Source: Macrotis lagotis (lineage: Eukaryota; Chordata; Mammalia; Peramelemorphia; Peramelidae). Taken from it: a DNA stretch of 64,000 nt. Location: positions 18,679,246 through 18,743,245 of the forward strand of contig NC_133659.1 in NCBI RefSeq assembly GCF_037893015.1, in the 5' to 3' direction. The translations under genes and the position numbers were made by a program. This document shows, piece by piece, positions 36,927 to 51,400 of the stretch; position 1 is the first letter of the stretch, and every line of letters begins with the position of its first letter. The notes below the pieces were generated by a model. That model worked only from the letters and a program-made list of their open reading frames with translations, was not told where the DNA came from and made no database searches.

Positions 36927-39356
36927 AATATTTCAGTGCTTAATTATAGTCATCCTGGGGAGGACTAGTAGGAAAAGAAATAAACAGTGCACTGCAGAGA
37001 AGAGAAGAAAACCTACAGGGAAGCAAAGAGAAGATAGATAATTTCAAGCAGTTTTTAATAAATAGTATATAGCCTTTCTTGAAATAGAAATTTATTTTTT
37101 TATATTATGAATCCTCTCATGTTTTGCTGTGTATTTTTATTATTTTTATTTATTTTTTATTAATATTGTAAAATAAAAAAGAAAGAAATGAAGAGTAGCC
37201 TGTCCCCTTTCTCTTCTGGTCAACAGCAAAGCCTTTTGACCCCCACTTTCAGATCAAAAATGCTGTTTCCAACATCATCTGCTGCATAACATTCGGGCAT
37301 CGTTTTGAGTACCATGATTCTCAGTTTCGGGAGCTTTTGAAAAGTCTGGATGAGGTCACAGTGCTTGAAACAAGCTGGGAGGCTGAGGTAACAGACTATT
37401 CCTTCTTGGGAAGGCAGATTGGAATCTCAACTGGGCCCTCAATTTCCCCTCTTTGAAAAGGAGGAGGTTGGCAAGGGTTGGGAAGGAGTAATTTTATGCA
37501 TGAGTTCCTCCAAGAAGTAAAAGGGACTGAAAGGGCAGAGGAAAGAAACAAGATTTTTATAAATAGTGACATGAAAGAATCTGCCTGGGAGAAATGATGG
37601 TTTTCAAGAACACTGAGATCTCTGAATAATTGCAAACAACTTTCTATACAGTTTTAAGATTTTTCTTTTTTTTAAACAAAGCTTTTGTTTTATTTGTTCA
37701 ATCACATTCAGACATAGTTTTCAACATTCATTGTTTTTCAAACTTTTGACTTCTCTATTTTTCTGTCACCCTTCCTTGCCTCTCTGCTCCCCATGAAAGA
37801 GAACAATTTAATATAGGTTGTAAATTTGCAAGCCAGCTGTACTTACTTCCATGTTAACCATGTTGTGAGAGAAAGATTAGAGCTAAGAGGGATTAAAAAA
37901 AAAACACAGGAGAGAAAGAAACTACATAGAAGCTTTAAAAGGGAACATAGTATGCTTTGCTCTACATTCAGCATCCATGGCTTTTTCTTCAAATGTGGAT
38001 GGCATTTTCCAGGTCTTTCAGGATAGTCCTTGATCATGAAACTGCTGAGAGGAGCTTTGCCCATCATAGTTGATCATCTCACAATGTTGCTATTAATGTA
38101 TACAATGTTCTTCTGGTTCTACTCACTTCACCCAGCATCAGTTCACGCAAGTTTTTCCAGACTTTCTAAAGTTCATTTGCTCCATGATTTCTTACAGAAC
38201 CATAATACTACCTAATATTCATATAACATAATTTTCTCAGTCATTCCCTGATTGATGGGCATCCCCTCAATTTCCAGTTCTTTGCCATTACAAAAAGAAC
38301 TGCTATAAATATTTTTTTTACATGTGGGTCTTTCCCCTTTTATATGATCTCTTTAGGATAGAGACTTGAGTGATATTGATGGACCGAAGAGTTCAAAGTT
38401 TTAATTGCCCTTTGGGCATGGTTCCAATTTACTCTCCAGATGGTTGGATCAGTTCACAACTCGAATGTTCCAGTTTTTCTGCATCCCTTCCAACATCCAT
38501 CATTTTTCTTTATTGTCATTTTAATCACTATGATGTGTGAGTAAAACCTTAGAGTTTTTTTCATTTGCATTTCTCTAATCAATAGTGATTAGACAACTTT
38601 TCATATTACTATAGTTAGTTTCAGTTTCTTCATCTGAAAACTGCCTATTTATATCTGTTGTCCATGTATCAATTGGAGACTGGCTTGTATTCTTATATAT
38701 TTGACTCAGTTCTCTATATATTTAGAAATAAGTTCTTTAGGGGTGGCTAGGTGGCACAGTGGATAAAGCACCGGCCCTGGAGTCAGGAGTGCCTGGGTTC
38801 AAATCTGGTCGCAGACATTTAATAATGACCTAGCCATGTGGCCGTGGGCAAGCCACTTAACCCCACTGCCTTGCAAAAAAAACTAAAAAAAAAGTTCTTT
38901 AAGAGAAAACCAACTATGAAAATTGTTTCCCAGTTTTCTGCATTTCTTTTAATCTTGACTCCATTGATTTTCTCTGTGTAAAAATCTTTTTTTTAATTTA
39001 ACATATTCAAAATATCCATTTTGCAATTTATAATGTTTATCTTTTGTATAGTCATTAAATCTCTCCTCTCCATAGATCTGACAGGTTATTCCTTGTTCTC
39101 CTAAATAGTTTAAGTTTTTTTTCTAAATGCTTTACCAAAATGATCGATTTCCTAAGATTTATTAAGCACCTACTGTGTGCCAAGTATTGTGTTAGAACAT
39201 TAGAAAACAATGTCAAAAATAAAACAACCCCTAATCACCAGTGATGTATTTTCTGTTAAAGAAACAACATGTCCATTAGTACGTCTATATGCAAATAATA
39301 ATTATAATGGGAAAGTTTTGGTAGGCGTGGCATTAAAAGCCAAAAGGATTGGAAAA

Positions 39357-39402
<46 letters not shown>

Positions 39403-42400
39403 GACATACAGAGAAACTAAGAGAGACAAAGGGAAGAGTCATATTCAGAGAGTGATGGATAATTTTAGTGTTATATTGAAGTTTTGTAAACTGCTTTAAA
39501 AATTAGCTCCTTTGAAGGTTAAAGTGGAAAACCATATCAATAGCAGTTGAACATGGGTCAGTCAGTTCTGAGAGATAGGCAAGGGCCATTCCAAAGGGAT
39601 GGTGATGACTTCTGATGCCTGGAGTGTCCCATCTCAGTGCCTTTGCACATACTTAAAATGACCTCCCTCCTCACCTCCTCCTCCTTGACTTCCATTAAGG
39701 ATGGACTCAAATTTCACTTTCTACTGAAGGATATCTTTCCCAGTTCCTGCAATTGCTAATGACTTCCCTCTCACCTTCTAACCACTCTGCCTGTGTCCCG
39801 CATGCTTTCCTTTATTTCCATAGTCTCTTTCCTATTACATTATGGACTTGTTGAGGACAAGGACTGGCTTTTGATTTTCTTGTTTTGTACATCCAGTATT
39901 TAGCACAATGACCATCACACAGGAAATGTTTCATAAATGTTTGCTGATTGACTATTTTCTAGAGATTCTTACATCAACCTTTTGAGAGATAATTGTTTTT
40001 ATTTTTCCCATTTCATAGCCAATGAGAGAAGCTGATGACATCCACAGCTAGTAAGTGTCTGAGGCCAAATTCTAACTCAGGTCCTTCAAGTCCTGTTCCT
40101 ACACTGCATATTCTCTTCCTTCTAGTTGTTCAGGGAATGAACCACTTCAAGGTAGTCACTGGTTCATCACTCTCAAGTCCCCAGGATTCTGGCTGTGGAA
40201 AAAAAGAGGAAAGGAGAATAAATTAGGTCTCGTTTTCCTTAGAAAAGCAAAAAAGGAAATTGATGAGAAGGAAATTCAGTGGGAATAACAGAACTAGGGC
40301 TGCAAATTCTAGAAATTTCCCTAGAAAGAATCTCTCTCCCTTCTTTGCAGATTGTGAGGATGCCTGCATTTATGCCATTTGAAAGAATTATTTTAGTGTA
40401 TTAGGACATGGCCAAGAGGCTGCTGTATGGGACAAGAAATTATTTATGCCAACCTAGTTGTTAGGCAACAGTATGGATGTCACAGGGAGCCTTAATTTCA
40501 AGATTGTTTTGACATGGAATTAGAGTAAATCTATGAATCCTGTCTGATTTAGGATGAAGAAGATTGATAGGGCAGTCTCATAAGAACTGATACTCATCTC
40601 TATTTCCCGTTTTTATATTATTTAGTTATATAATATATTGCCTTCAATAATGAAATTCCTGCCAGGAATTCACCAAAAGATATTTAGAGAATGGAAGAAG
40701 CTGGAGTTTTTTATAGAACGTGTGATCAAACAGCACAAGGAAGACCTGAACCCAGAGGAGACCAGGGACTTCATTGATGCTTATCTCAAAGAACTGTCCA
40801 AGGTAATGAATAAATCACAGAGTGGGCATCCTGTGTCTAAAAAAAACAAAAAAAAGTGTAGAGTTGGGGGGATAATTGTGTTAAATTATTCCAAACTTTA
40901 CATTTGCATTTTAATGTAAATATCTTTCCTCAGGATAAACCTGGGAGATAATAGAGCTGTTGGTGGAGAACTCACATTTTTTTTAGAACAAGAAAGGAGT
41001 ATAGGACTCATTAAATTTAGTTTCCTGATTTGTTATAAGGAGAGAAACTAAGGCATTAAGGAATTAATTGAATTTCTGCAGCTACACAGCTATTAGGAAT
41101 CTGAAGATGATGATGCATCCATCTTTTTTTGTTTCCAAGTCCAATGTCATTTTCATTATGACCTACTCTGATTGAGATTAAATCATGGGTGCAGCTAGAT
41201 GGCTCAGCGAATAGAGCACTGACCCTGGAGTCTCAGGAGGTCCTGAGTTCAAATGTGACTGCAGATACTTACTAGTTACCTAGTTGTGTGACCTTGGGCA
41301 AGTCACTTAACCCCATTTCCTTGCAAAAAACAAAAAATAAAAAATAAAAAAGTAGTAGATCTTGATTAGAGGACAGGATTCATGGTCCAGTACTATCATT
41401 AATTAGCCCTGTGATTCTGAGTAATTATTCCAGTGGTCTCAGCTTCCATTTTCTTACCAGTAAAACACAACTCTTGCTTATCTGCATGAGTTTAGTGAGA
41501 AAAGTACTCATAATAAGTCTCTCAACTCAACAAAAATAGAAGGGCTCATGGAAGGAAACAAGATGGTGGTGAAAATTCAGGAAGTTGCCCATGTTCTTCC
41601 CAGGTTCCATAGAAATAACTTTCAATCAAGCCACCAAATGAATTCTGGAATGACAGAATTTACAAAAGGAACAGTTTAAATCCTTTTTCAAACCACAGTA
41701 ATTTAGAAGGCTATAGAACAAGCCTGTCTCAATTGGGTAAAATAGGAGCACAGCTCAGGTAGAGGCAGCGTAAAGGCAAGCCAGGGGGAGACACTAGCCA
41801 TAGTATGATCAGCAACTGGCCGAGCAGGCTAGTAGCATAGCAGATAAACTATGAGACCTTCAGCCAACATGCAATATGCAGTAGTTAGAGAGAGCTTCCA
41901 ATCCCTAAAGTCTGCTGTAACAGCCAGACACTAAGAGGTCGGGTGATTTCATGTACAATAGTGGATCTGAGAGCCCCTACTAGCCCCTGGGCATCAGGCA
42001 AGTCCCTGGCCCATGGCCTCCCCAACCCAAGAAGCTTGGGACCTCTACTACAGGAGCAGAGTTCAACTTCAAATAATCACAAAAGAGGCTAGCGAATGAG
42101 CAAAACCAAGCAAACAAACAAACTCTGATCATAGGGAGCTACTCTGGTGACAGGGAAGCTCAAAATAGAAATTCAGAGGAAAACAATAATGTCAAGACAT
42201 TGAAATGTGAAGCCTCAGAGAGAAATAAGAATTTGTCTCCAGTCTAAAACGTCCTTCTGGACAAGCTCAAAAAGGATTTTGAATTTCAAATAGGAAAAAT
42301 TGGGGAAAGAGTTCTATAATCAAAAGAGAGACAGAGGGCTCTAAGAAGAACAAAGGAAAAGAAATCTAAAATAATCTTAAAAATTGTCTTCACATATAAC

Positions 42401-45400
42401 TACAAAAATAATATTTCAAAGAAAAAAGAATTAGAAGTTCTCATTCTTATTTGGGGTTAACGGAAAGTCCGGGGGCTGCCACCTTGACATTCCCGAGGCC
42501 TCCTTGAGGGTGCAGCTTCTGCTTGGAGAGGGCAATAATTATTTTTTATATTCATCAACTGACCCTTGCCTTTTTAATTTAAGGAGAACATTCATTCTAG
42601 TTTTAATGAAAAAAATATTGTCTTCTGCACCCTGGACCTCTTCTTTGCTGGAACAGAGACAACTTCAACCACTCTGAGATGGGCCTTGCTGTTTATGGCC
42701 CTTCATCCAGAGATCCAAGGTACAGTGATGGTGCCAGGCTCTACATGCAGTTAGAATTCTTCTCAGCAGAGTTCTATGTACAGAGACCTTGAAAGTTTGC
42801 CAAGCACTTTACGTCCATCATCTTTCAATTCTCATTAGAATATAACAGTGATTAGCTTTTTTCCCAAATATGCAGATCACTTTTTAACATCACAATTTCT
42901 TTCCCTCTCCATAGGATAGTGGTTGCTGGCTAGGGCAGTAAAGAGAGTATAGATTTTGGAGTCAGGAAGATGTGAATACAGTATCTACCTCAGACGCTAA
43001 TGACCCTCTGACTCTAAGCAAGTCATACCGCTTCTCTCAGGCTCTGTCTCCTGATCTGGACCCTGGCAAAAAAGAAAACAGCAACAGCAACAACAACAAA
43101 AAAGAATTTCTAACCTCATAGGGTGGTTTTGTGGATCAAAGAAGGTGATAAATTTAAAATGCTTTGGATGTCTTAAAATTGTATATAAGTACCGGAGATC
43201 ATTTTTAATCATTATTTTTAATGCACTGTGATTATTTTTTATTGAAAATGTAGCACTCAAAAATATATTTTCATCCCATTAAATAGAATGAATCTCCGTA
43301 CATTTCAGAACAGCGATACTTCGTTATGAATTCAATCGACTGAAGATTATATGGGCTTTAGATGTACAGTTGGAAGGCATCCTAGAGGCCATGAAATCCA
43401 AGTCTCTCATTTTATATATGTGGAAAGCAAATCTGAAAGAAATTGTTATTTCCTCAGGGCCAGATAGGTAGGGAGGTGTGTGAGGTGGAATTTAAATACA
43501 AGTGACTTTGTCTTCAATCTCAAGGCAACATTTTTGGGAATATCTACCTAGACAGGTAGCTCTCTCAAGAACTTCACATTGAGAAAGCCAAAGAATGATC
43601 CAATTTTCTATTTCCTTTTCTATTATACTGTAACATCTTTTCATATCTTCCACAAGCTAAAGATCAGACTATAAATCCATGGACAATATGGGTTTACAAA
43701 TACCTAGAAATAACTACTTGAAATATTTACAACTAACAGATTGGAAACCCCCAGACTAGACACAGAATGGAATAGCCCATTGCCTTTCTGAGTCAAAACC
43801 CAAAATTAGCATTCTAAGCAGCCATGTATCATCATAGAAATCAAATCAAATACTTATTATGCAAGTGCCACTATGGACCAGAAATTGGAAATATGCACAA
43901 AGACTGAAGCAATCCCTCCTATCTTGCAAAGATCTCTTAATGACAGAAAACTGAATTAGGAGTAAGAAGTTTTGGGCGCAGCTAGGTGGCGCAGTGGATA
44001 GAACACTGGCCCTGGAGTCAAGAGTACCTGAGTTCAAATCCAGTCTCAGACACTTAATAACTATCTGGCTGTGTGGCCTTGGGCAAGCCACTTAACCCTA
44101 TTGCTTTGCAAAAACTAAAAAAAAAAAAAGTTTGTTTTCTCGTCCAGGCTTCCCATCTAAATAGTCATGAGACTTTGAGCAAGGCATTTCAGTCAGTAAA
44201 TGAGCTTACCATGTGCTACACGGTATTAGAAATCAAAGAAAGGGGAAACAAAGAAACAGTAACAACAACCAACTAGGTCCTGTTCTCAAGAAATTCATGA
44301 TCTAATGGGAGAAATAACATGCAAACAGTTAAAGACTAATAACGATATGGACAGAATAAATAAGAGAAAATCACAAGAAATGATGGTCCTCTCATCCTCA
44401 GCTTTCCCCACCTTTAAACTGAGACAAAAATCATCATAGATTTAAGAGAGATGTAAATGGTGTCCTTCAATTTTTTGAAAGACTCTTGGGTAAAAGAGTG
44501 ATTAAGCTAATTCCATTTGGCCCTGGGGGGCAGAAATAGTTGAAATGACTAGAAGCTGTAGGAAACCTTAATTTTCGAGGAAGACCATGACATCGGGGAA
44601 GTGATGCCATGACAAACATGAATTGGATTTGAGTGAGGGAGGGCTGTGCTAAGTACCAGTCTCATTTTTTCCTCCAGAACCATCTGGGTCCAGTAGCCTG
44701 ATAGGAATCAAGATGATTGGAGATGACCCTGGATGTGAGATGTTTGAGTTTAAGTGATTTGCCCGAAGTCACACAGCTAGTAAATAGCTGAGGCTGGATT
44801 CGAACTTCCATTCTCCTGATTCCAAGGCCAGTGCTCTATCCACTGTGCCATCTAGCTGCTCCCTGTAGGGAACCTTATTTGGGGCTTGAGGTAAGAAAAA
44901 CCTTACAAAGTCTTCTTCGGGGCTGACTAGGTGGCATAGTGAATAAAGCACCAGCCCTGGAGTCAGGAGTACCTGGGCTCAAATCCGGTCTCAGACACTT
45001 AATAATTACCTAGCTGTGTGGCCTTGGGCAAGCCACTTAACTCCAATGCCTTGCAAAAAACCGAAAAACAAAAAAAAAAAAATAAAAGATAAAAAATATA
45101 AAGACAAAATAAAAACAAAGTCTTCTTCTAAAGTCTTATTGTGGGAGTGGCTAGGTTGCACAGTGGATAGAGCACTGGCCCTGGAGTCAGGAGGACCTGA
45201 GTTCAAATCTGACCTCAGACACTTAATAATTACCTAGTTGTGTGGCCTTGGGCAAGCCACTTAACCCCACTGCCTTGCAAAAAAAATAAAATAAATTCTT
45301 ATTGTGGTGTAGAAATGACGCTGTATCTCAAAGTCTATGCCAGTAGAGCAGATGACTCTAGCAGGTTCTACAGGATGCATCTCCTTGACAGCAGTCTCTT

Positions 45401-48400
45401 TTACATCTTTTTCCTATCCCTAGAGTTTAGCACAGTGTCTAACATAAAGTAGGCTCTTAATATATATTTATGGAATTGAGTTCAAATCTACTTAGATGTG
45501 AGACTGTGAGGCAGTCACTTAACTCCATTCTTCCTGTTTCATCTATAAATCAGGGGTAATGATAATAGCATTGTCCCGACATTACTGTAAGGATCAAATG
45601 AGTTAATATTTATAAAATGTCTTGCAAACTTTAAAAAACTTTATAAATGTGAACTATTATTTGGGTCTCAAAAACACTTTTCTTTTCAGGCAATATCCAA
45701 GCTGAGATTGACAGGGTGATTGGCCACTCCAGGCAGCCCACCATGGCTGATAAGGAGAATTTGCCCTACACTAATGCAGTCATTCATGAAATTCAGAGAA
45801 TGGGTGATCTCCTTCCTTTCAATGTGCCCAGGGTGGCCAGGGTTGATACAACAGTGGCAGGATACCATGTGTCAAAGGTAACTGATTTTTCTCCCATGAA
45901 TTTGGAAAGATACTAGACTGCCCATCTACCCTGGGGTTTGGGGTCAAAGAAGGTGAAACAAAAAAAAAATAATCATAACCTGAAGAACAAATGCTCTTGG
46001 TCTAGGGTGCATGAATTTCATCTATCATCATTTATTTCCATAGAATAGGGAGGTTTGGGGGTGGCTAGGTGGCGCAGTGGATAGAATACCGGCCTTGGAG
46101 TCAGGAGGACCTGAGTTCAAAGCTGAACTCAGACACTTAATAATGACCTAGCTGTGTGGCCTTGGGCAAGCCACCTAACCCCATTTGCCTTGCAAAAACC
46201 TAAAAAGTAAAATAAAAAACAAAAAATAAAAAAGAATAGGGAGGTTTTGTTTTTAATCCTGTGAATTTAATTTTAAAATGTAAAAGGCATTATTCTGAGA
46301 AGGGGAGCAAAAGTTTCATTATATAACTATCAAAGAGCTCCCTGATAAAATAAAATTGGTGAAGAAACTTTGAGTGAGCATCTTAAAATCATTGAGTCAG
46401 AAATTGAATTAGGAAAAAACACCAGATTTGTATACAAAGGCAATGAATTTAAAACATAACTTTAATCCTGTCTTTAGATTACTTATGTCCACTTAGATTC
46501 CTTATGTGTGACATCCCATTGTGGGATACCTTTCTGGTACTCAGTTGCCTTATTTGAAAAAAAAAAGGTATGACTCGATGATCATTAAATATCCATCCAG
46601 TTGTTCAGGACTCTGTGTTGCCGTGTAGAACTTTCCTACCTTCTTCTGGCCAAAACAAATCACATTTACTTGGACAACAGTGATTTCTCAATCACAGTGG
46701 GAGAACAGACTCAGACACTGAGTACAGAATTCTGAAGGGTTTATTTGCATCTCTCTTCCCCTGGATTGCACTTTGGGGTCCTGGCTAGGATATTCCAACC
46801 AACACCCTTTCCTGGGACCCAGGCTGTAGTGGAGGCTGCACCTCTTAAAGAGGCTCACCTTGGACCCTGGACACCATGGAAATCAAAATAAAGACATCAC
46901 TTTAGCCACCCTCAGTTTCATCGAACTTCATTACTTTCATAGCAACTCTCAGTTCCATGAAATGGCCTTTTTTAAGTAACTTCTTTATCCCCAGCCCTAC
47001 TCACTGCTGCTGAACTTTAAATCCATATCTTCTCGCCCAAGTTTCATTTCTTTTTCATCTACAGAGGTGATAACCACACTTTGAGATTTACAAAATACTT
47101 TATAAATATTTCACTTCTCCCTCACAATCATCTTGAGAGGGAGGTGCTGCCCTCCAAGATGTAATTTGAAAGCTGTATTTGTTCTAGGATCTCCAGACTC
47201 AGAGACAGGGCCACACCTGCTCCCTCATACAAACAATATATAATAAAATCCCTGGGAACACCTCCTTCATTGCCCTCTTCTCTGTTCCCATCTTTGTCTA
47301 ACCCTCTTAGTCCCTCCTTTCCAAACCAGGTTATCAAAGTACAGCTATGTGAATCTTTATAGACAAACACAAGGAAGTTGGAAGTTTCAACCCAATAAGG
47401 CCCAGGGGATAGAAAGCTGGTGTGAACCTGTGTTCAAATCTAGCTTCAGATGCTTACTATGCAACTCTGGACTTGCCATTTCAACTGAAAAACCTCAGTT
47501 TTCTCTCTCCTATAAAAAAGAGACTTCAAGCCCTAAATCTGTCATCCAAATTTCTAACTGTATCAAATATAATGAATGAGCACCCTTATCTCCAGTTCTA
47601 TTAGACTTCACAGTATCTGACATTTCTAAGGGACATTGTTCGGGAAAGCTAACTCATTTACAACCTAACTCATAAGTAGGCATTAGGCAGAATGTGGTCC
47701 CAGATGGGCAGAGGGCAAGTGGAGGATGATCATCTCAGTGCTGTTGGGCATCACACTTACCCCAAAGTGACCATTTAGAATAAAGCAGTTAGGAAGGTCA
47801 CCTTAGATGATTCTACCTTTTCATGTCTTACTCATCCGTAAACCATGAGGTATAGATGGGTGATCACTAGATGTACTTTTAATACTCAGTATGACTGTCT
47901 AAAATCAGGGTTCTTACCTTGGAATTTGATTTTTTATTTTGTTTTATTTAGATATTCATTGTTGCATTTCAACATAATCTGTTTCCTTTGTGATCCTATA
48001 TGTTTTATTTAATCCATTTAAAAGCATGATTCTGAGAAGGTTCCAAAGGCTTTGCCAGTGTCCCAAACAGGTTGGGAAACTCTGTCCTAAGTTGTCTTGA
48101 GTTCTACAACAGCCTTGGCTAAGAATAAGATGTGTGACTTCAGGTGGTTCTTTGTCCCTGCTGGCCCTCAGTTTCCTCTTTTGTAAAACGAGAGGGTGGG
48201 AGAGGTTCCTCTTTCATCCAGGTCCTTGGATTCAGTTCTTTTCTCTTCTACCAGGGGACCATATTGTTGACCAACTTGACTGCCTTGCACAGGGACCCCA
48301 ACGAATGGGCCACCCCAGAGACCTTCAACCCAGAACATTTTCTGGAGAATGGTCAATTCAAGAAAAGAGAATCCTTCCTGCCCTTCTCAATAGGTGAGTC

Positions 48401-51400
48401 ACATTCAGCAGGAAGGGGGTGGGTCCCTAGGCCATGGGGATGCCAACCTTTTTGTCATTAAGAAACTTTGGACTTCCTGAAACCCACAATATGTGAGGGT
48501 ACAAATACTGGTAGTATTCAACAGCTACGAAAATATATCACAACAAAATTTAAAATAGCAGTCCTTTGGATAGCTTTTTAAAATCTACAAAAATGACAGT
48601 CCTTTAGAGTTTCCTTGCCACCACATGAGGTAGGTACAAGTGCCCATTTTACAGATGAAGAAAATCTCAGAGACATTGCATGATCTACCCAAAGTTACCG
48701 AATTGTGAAGGGTCTGAAATGAAATCAACCTCAATTCCCTACATTCCATATTCCTTGGTCTCCTAGATGCCATAGTCACATGGACTCAGCAAATCTCTAA
48801 ATTACATTTGTATTTTATTGGTGACAAGAGCATCTGCAACCATCAAAAAGAGAACTAATAATCTAGGATGTCTGACCCTGAGCTGTCTAAAGAGAAAACA
48901 AGTTGTTTTTTCCCCATTCTTTAGAGAACAGCAATCTGGTTGAAGTGAGGAAAGATTCATCTCTTTGTCCAGTTTTGCCTTGTGGCTTTACAGACCCTCT
49001 TGCAAGGACCCCAGAATTCCCCCAGATCTAGCTTTGAGTACTCATTTCCACACTATCCTTGGAAAATCTACTTAAATATCCTGGGTCTCTGTTTCCGTAT
49101 CTACAAAACAAGGGGATTGGACTAGATGACCAATAAGGTTCCTTCCAGGTCTGAAGTTATGAACCAAGAATTCTAATCTGAGTTTCAATTATGCTTCTTC
49201 TTAGTTATGTGATTTGGAGTGACTGATCTTCTGGGACTGTTTTATTTTTTTAATCTACAGTGAAGGTATGGGAGTAAGTGGTTTGAAAGATTCCATCCAC
49301 TAAAACCCTCAATGTCTCAGAATGTTCTGATACTAAATTAATACAGAGAATTTCAGAAAGGAGAAAACCCCAACACCTGAAGGCAGCCTCTGAGCTGAGC
49401 CTTGAAGGAAGATGGGGGTTCAAATGGGCAAAAGGGAGGAGGAGGTAGTGACCAATCTGAGCAAGCAGCCTGTGCAAAGGGAAGGAGATGGGAACAACAA
49501 TATTCCAATAAATTGGACTACTACCACATTCATTCTTCTTGGGGTCAACATGGACATTTGTCTAGTACATCATTTTAGGGAGTCCTTCTGTCAGGACTTG
49601 GACTAAATGACCCTTGAAGCATCAAATACTGTTTGTTTGCTTCATGTACTAACTTAAATTTATAAAAAAATTATTTCAAAATTATAAAAAATAAATTATT
49701 TTAGAATCAATATGTGAATAAATTTTACCTTTATTTTTATCAATAGTTTAATTTAATAAATTTAATTTATTAATAAATTTTAAAGTTTTGACTTTAAGTA
49801 TTTTTGAAGGTTTTTTGAAAATATTAAAAAATCACCATCTTTCATCTGGATCATTGCAATAGGTTTTTCAGTGTTTTTTTTTTTTTGTTTCAAGTCATTC
49901 ACTGAATCAATCTTGCCTCTACTCAATTGTTATAATGATTCTCCTAAAGTGTAAATCTGAACCATATCATCCTCTGCCCTCACTCCTTAATTTGCATTTC
50001 TCTAACCAATAATTTCTCTCATCACTGTTTTGCTTCTGGCTGTCACATCCCTCAATCTTCCCTCCCTTCTATCAGGTCTCCTTCCTTTTCTTTCTTCTTT
50101 TCTGCTCCTACTTCTACTCTCTTTTTTGACTTCCATTCTATCAGTCCCTCACTCCATTTTCTTTCTCTTTTCCTCTCTTAATTCCTATAGGATAAGATAA
50201 ATCTCTAAACTTAAATGAATTTATATGTAATGAATTCTTTAAATCAAATCTGATGAAAGTAAGATTCAAGCAATTATCACCCCTCTTTTCCTTCCCTTTA
50301 TTCTTATAGATACTTTATACTTTTACATGTGATGTACTATATTCTACTTTCCCCTTTCCTCCTTTCAGTATATCCTTTTTTATGGCTATTTGTGTTTATT
50401 TCATCACATCAAATCAACATCTACTCATAACCTCTCTCCAATAATACTATTTTTCAAAAGCTAAGAATTCTCAAGACTTACAAGTATCCTCTTCCTATGA
50501 AGGAATGTTAACAGTTTAGTGTTATTGAACATCTTTTTAAATAACCATTTCCCTTTTTAAAGATGCATTTTTGTGAGACTAGTATTTAAAAATTGAATTT
50601 TCTCCTCAGCTATGGTCTTTTCATCAGGAAAGTTAAAAAGCTACCTATTTCATGGAATGTCAGTCTTTTCTCCTGAAAGAACATTTTTTATTCTTCCTGA
50701 GTAGCTGATTCTTGGTTGTAATCCCAAATCATTTGCCTTCCAGAATATCATATTCTAGACACTCAGATCCTTTAAAGTTGAAGCTACATAGTCCTGTGTA
50801 ATTCTAACTGTGGTTCCTTGACATTTGAATTATTTCTTGCTGACTGCCAGCCGTCTTTTCCATTTGACATGGTAATTCTGGTATTTGACTACCGTAATTC
50901 TTGGGGTTGTCATTTTGGAATCTCTTTCATGAGGTAGTCAGTGGATTCTTTCAATGACTGTTTTTACTCTTTAGTTCTAAGTGCAATTTTCCTGGATAAT
51001 TTCCCGAAAGATCTTGTCCCAGCTTTTTTTGATGAGATAATTCAATCATTCTTAGATTATTTCTCCTGGAACTAGTTTCCAAGTGAGCTGCTTTCCAATG
51101 AATTTTTTATTTTCTTCTTTTTTATTATTTTATTTTGATTGGCTGATTATTGATGTTTCATATAGTCATTAGCTTCCATTTACCCAAATCTAATTGGTCA
51201 AGTCATGCCAGCTATAGGACTCACAATTTCCCTTCTATGCTGGGGCTGAAATCCTTATATCTGACCAGTATCAGGGGTAGGATGTGAACTGAAGGCTTCC
51301 TGATTCCATGTCTCTGCAGTGAACTTGTCTAGATTAAATTTCCAGAAGGGACCTGTTTTTGCCTCAGGCCAACTCCCTCCTTTTATAGATGAGAAGCTTG

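Larger units (their letters stand above)
33485..37226 (+). other. Intron 3
   Basis: 3742 bp. It holds MIR-like and other ancient repeats (34480-34590, 35020-35150), a plus-strand L1 5' fragment (about 35430-36640), a tRNA-Val-like sequence on the minus strand (36737-36809) and a TA tract (36885-36922). Confidence 0.85.
37388..40625 (+). other. Intron 4
   Basis: 3238 bp. It holds a minus-strand L1 3' fragment (about 37665-39170) with a SINE in it, an L2-like piece (39160-39205), (GA)n at 39359-39398 and ancient L2/MIR-type sequence near 39840-39940. Confidence 0.85.
40803..42583 (+). other. Intron 5
   Basis: 1781 bp. A SINE (41188-41351) and an L1 5' fragment (41555-42440) make up most of it. 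Confidence 0.85.
42720..45689 (+). other. Intron 6, SINE-rich
   Basis: 2970 bp. It holds a MIR (about 42910-43200, with a CAA-rich insert), three plus-strand SINEs, one older minus-strand SINE (44745-44862) and another MIR (45470-45665). Confidence 0.85.

Noticed and set aside
44073-45452. Frames starting MALGKPLNP or MWPWASHL
   Set aside because: They are read-through of SINE 3' ends; the same peptide starts recur at several SINE copies.
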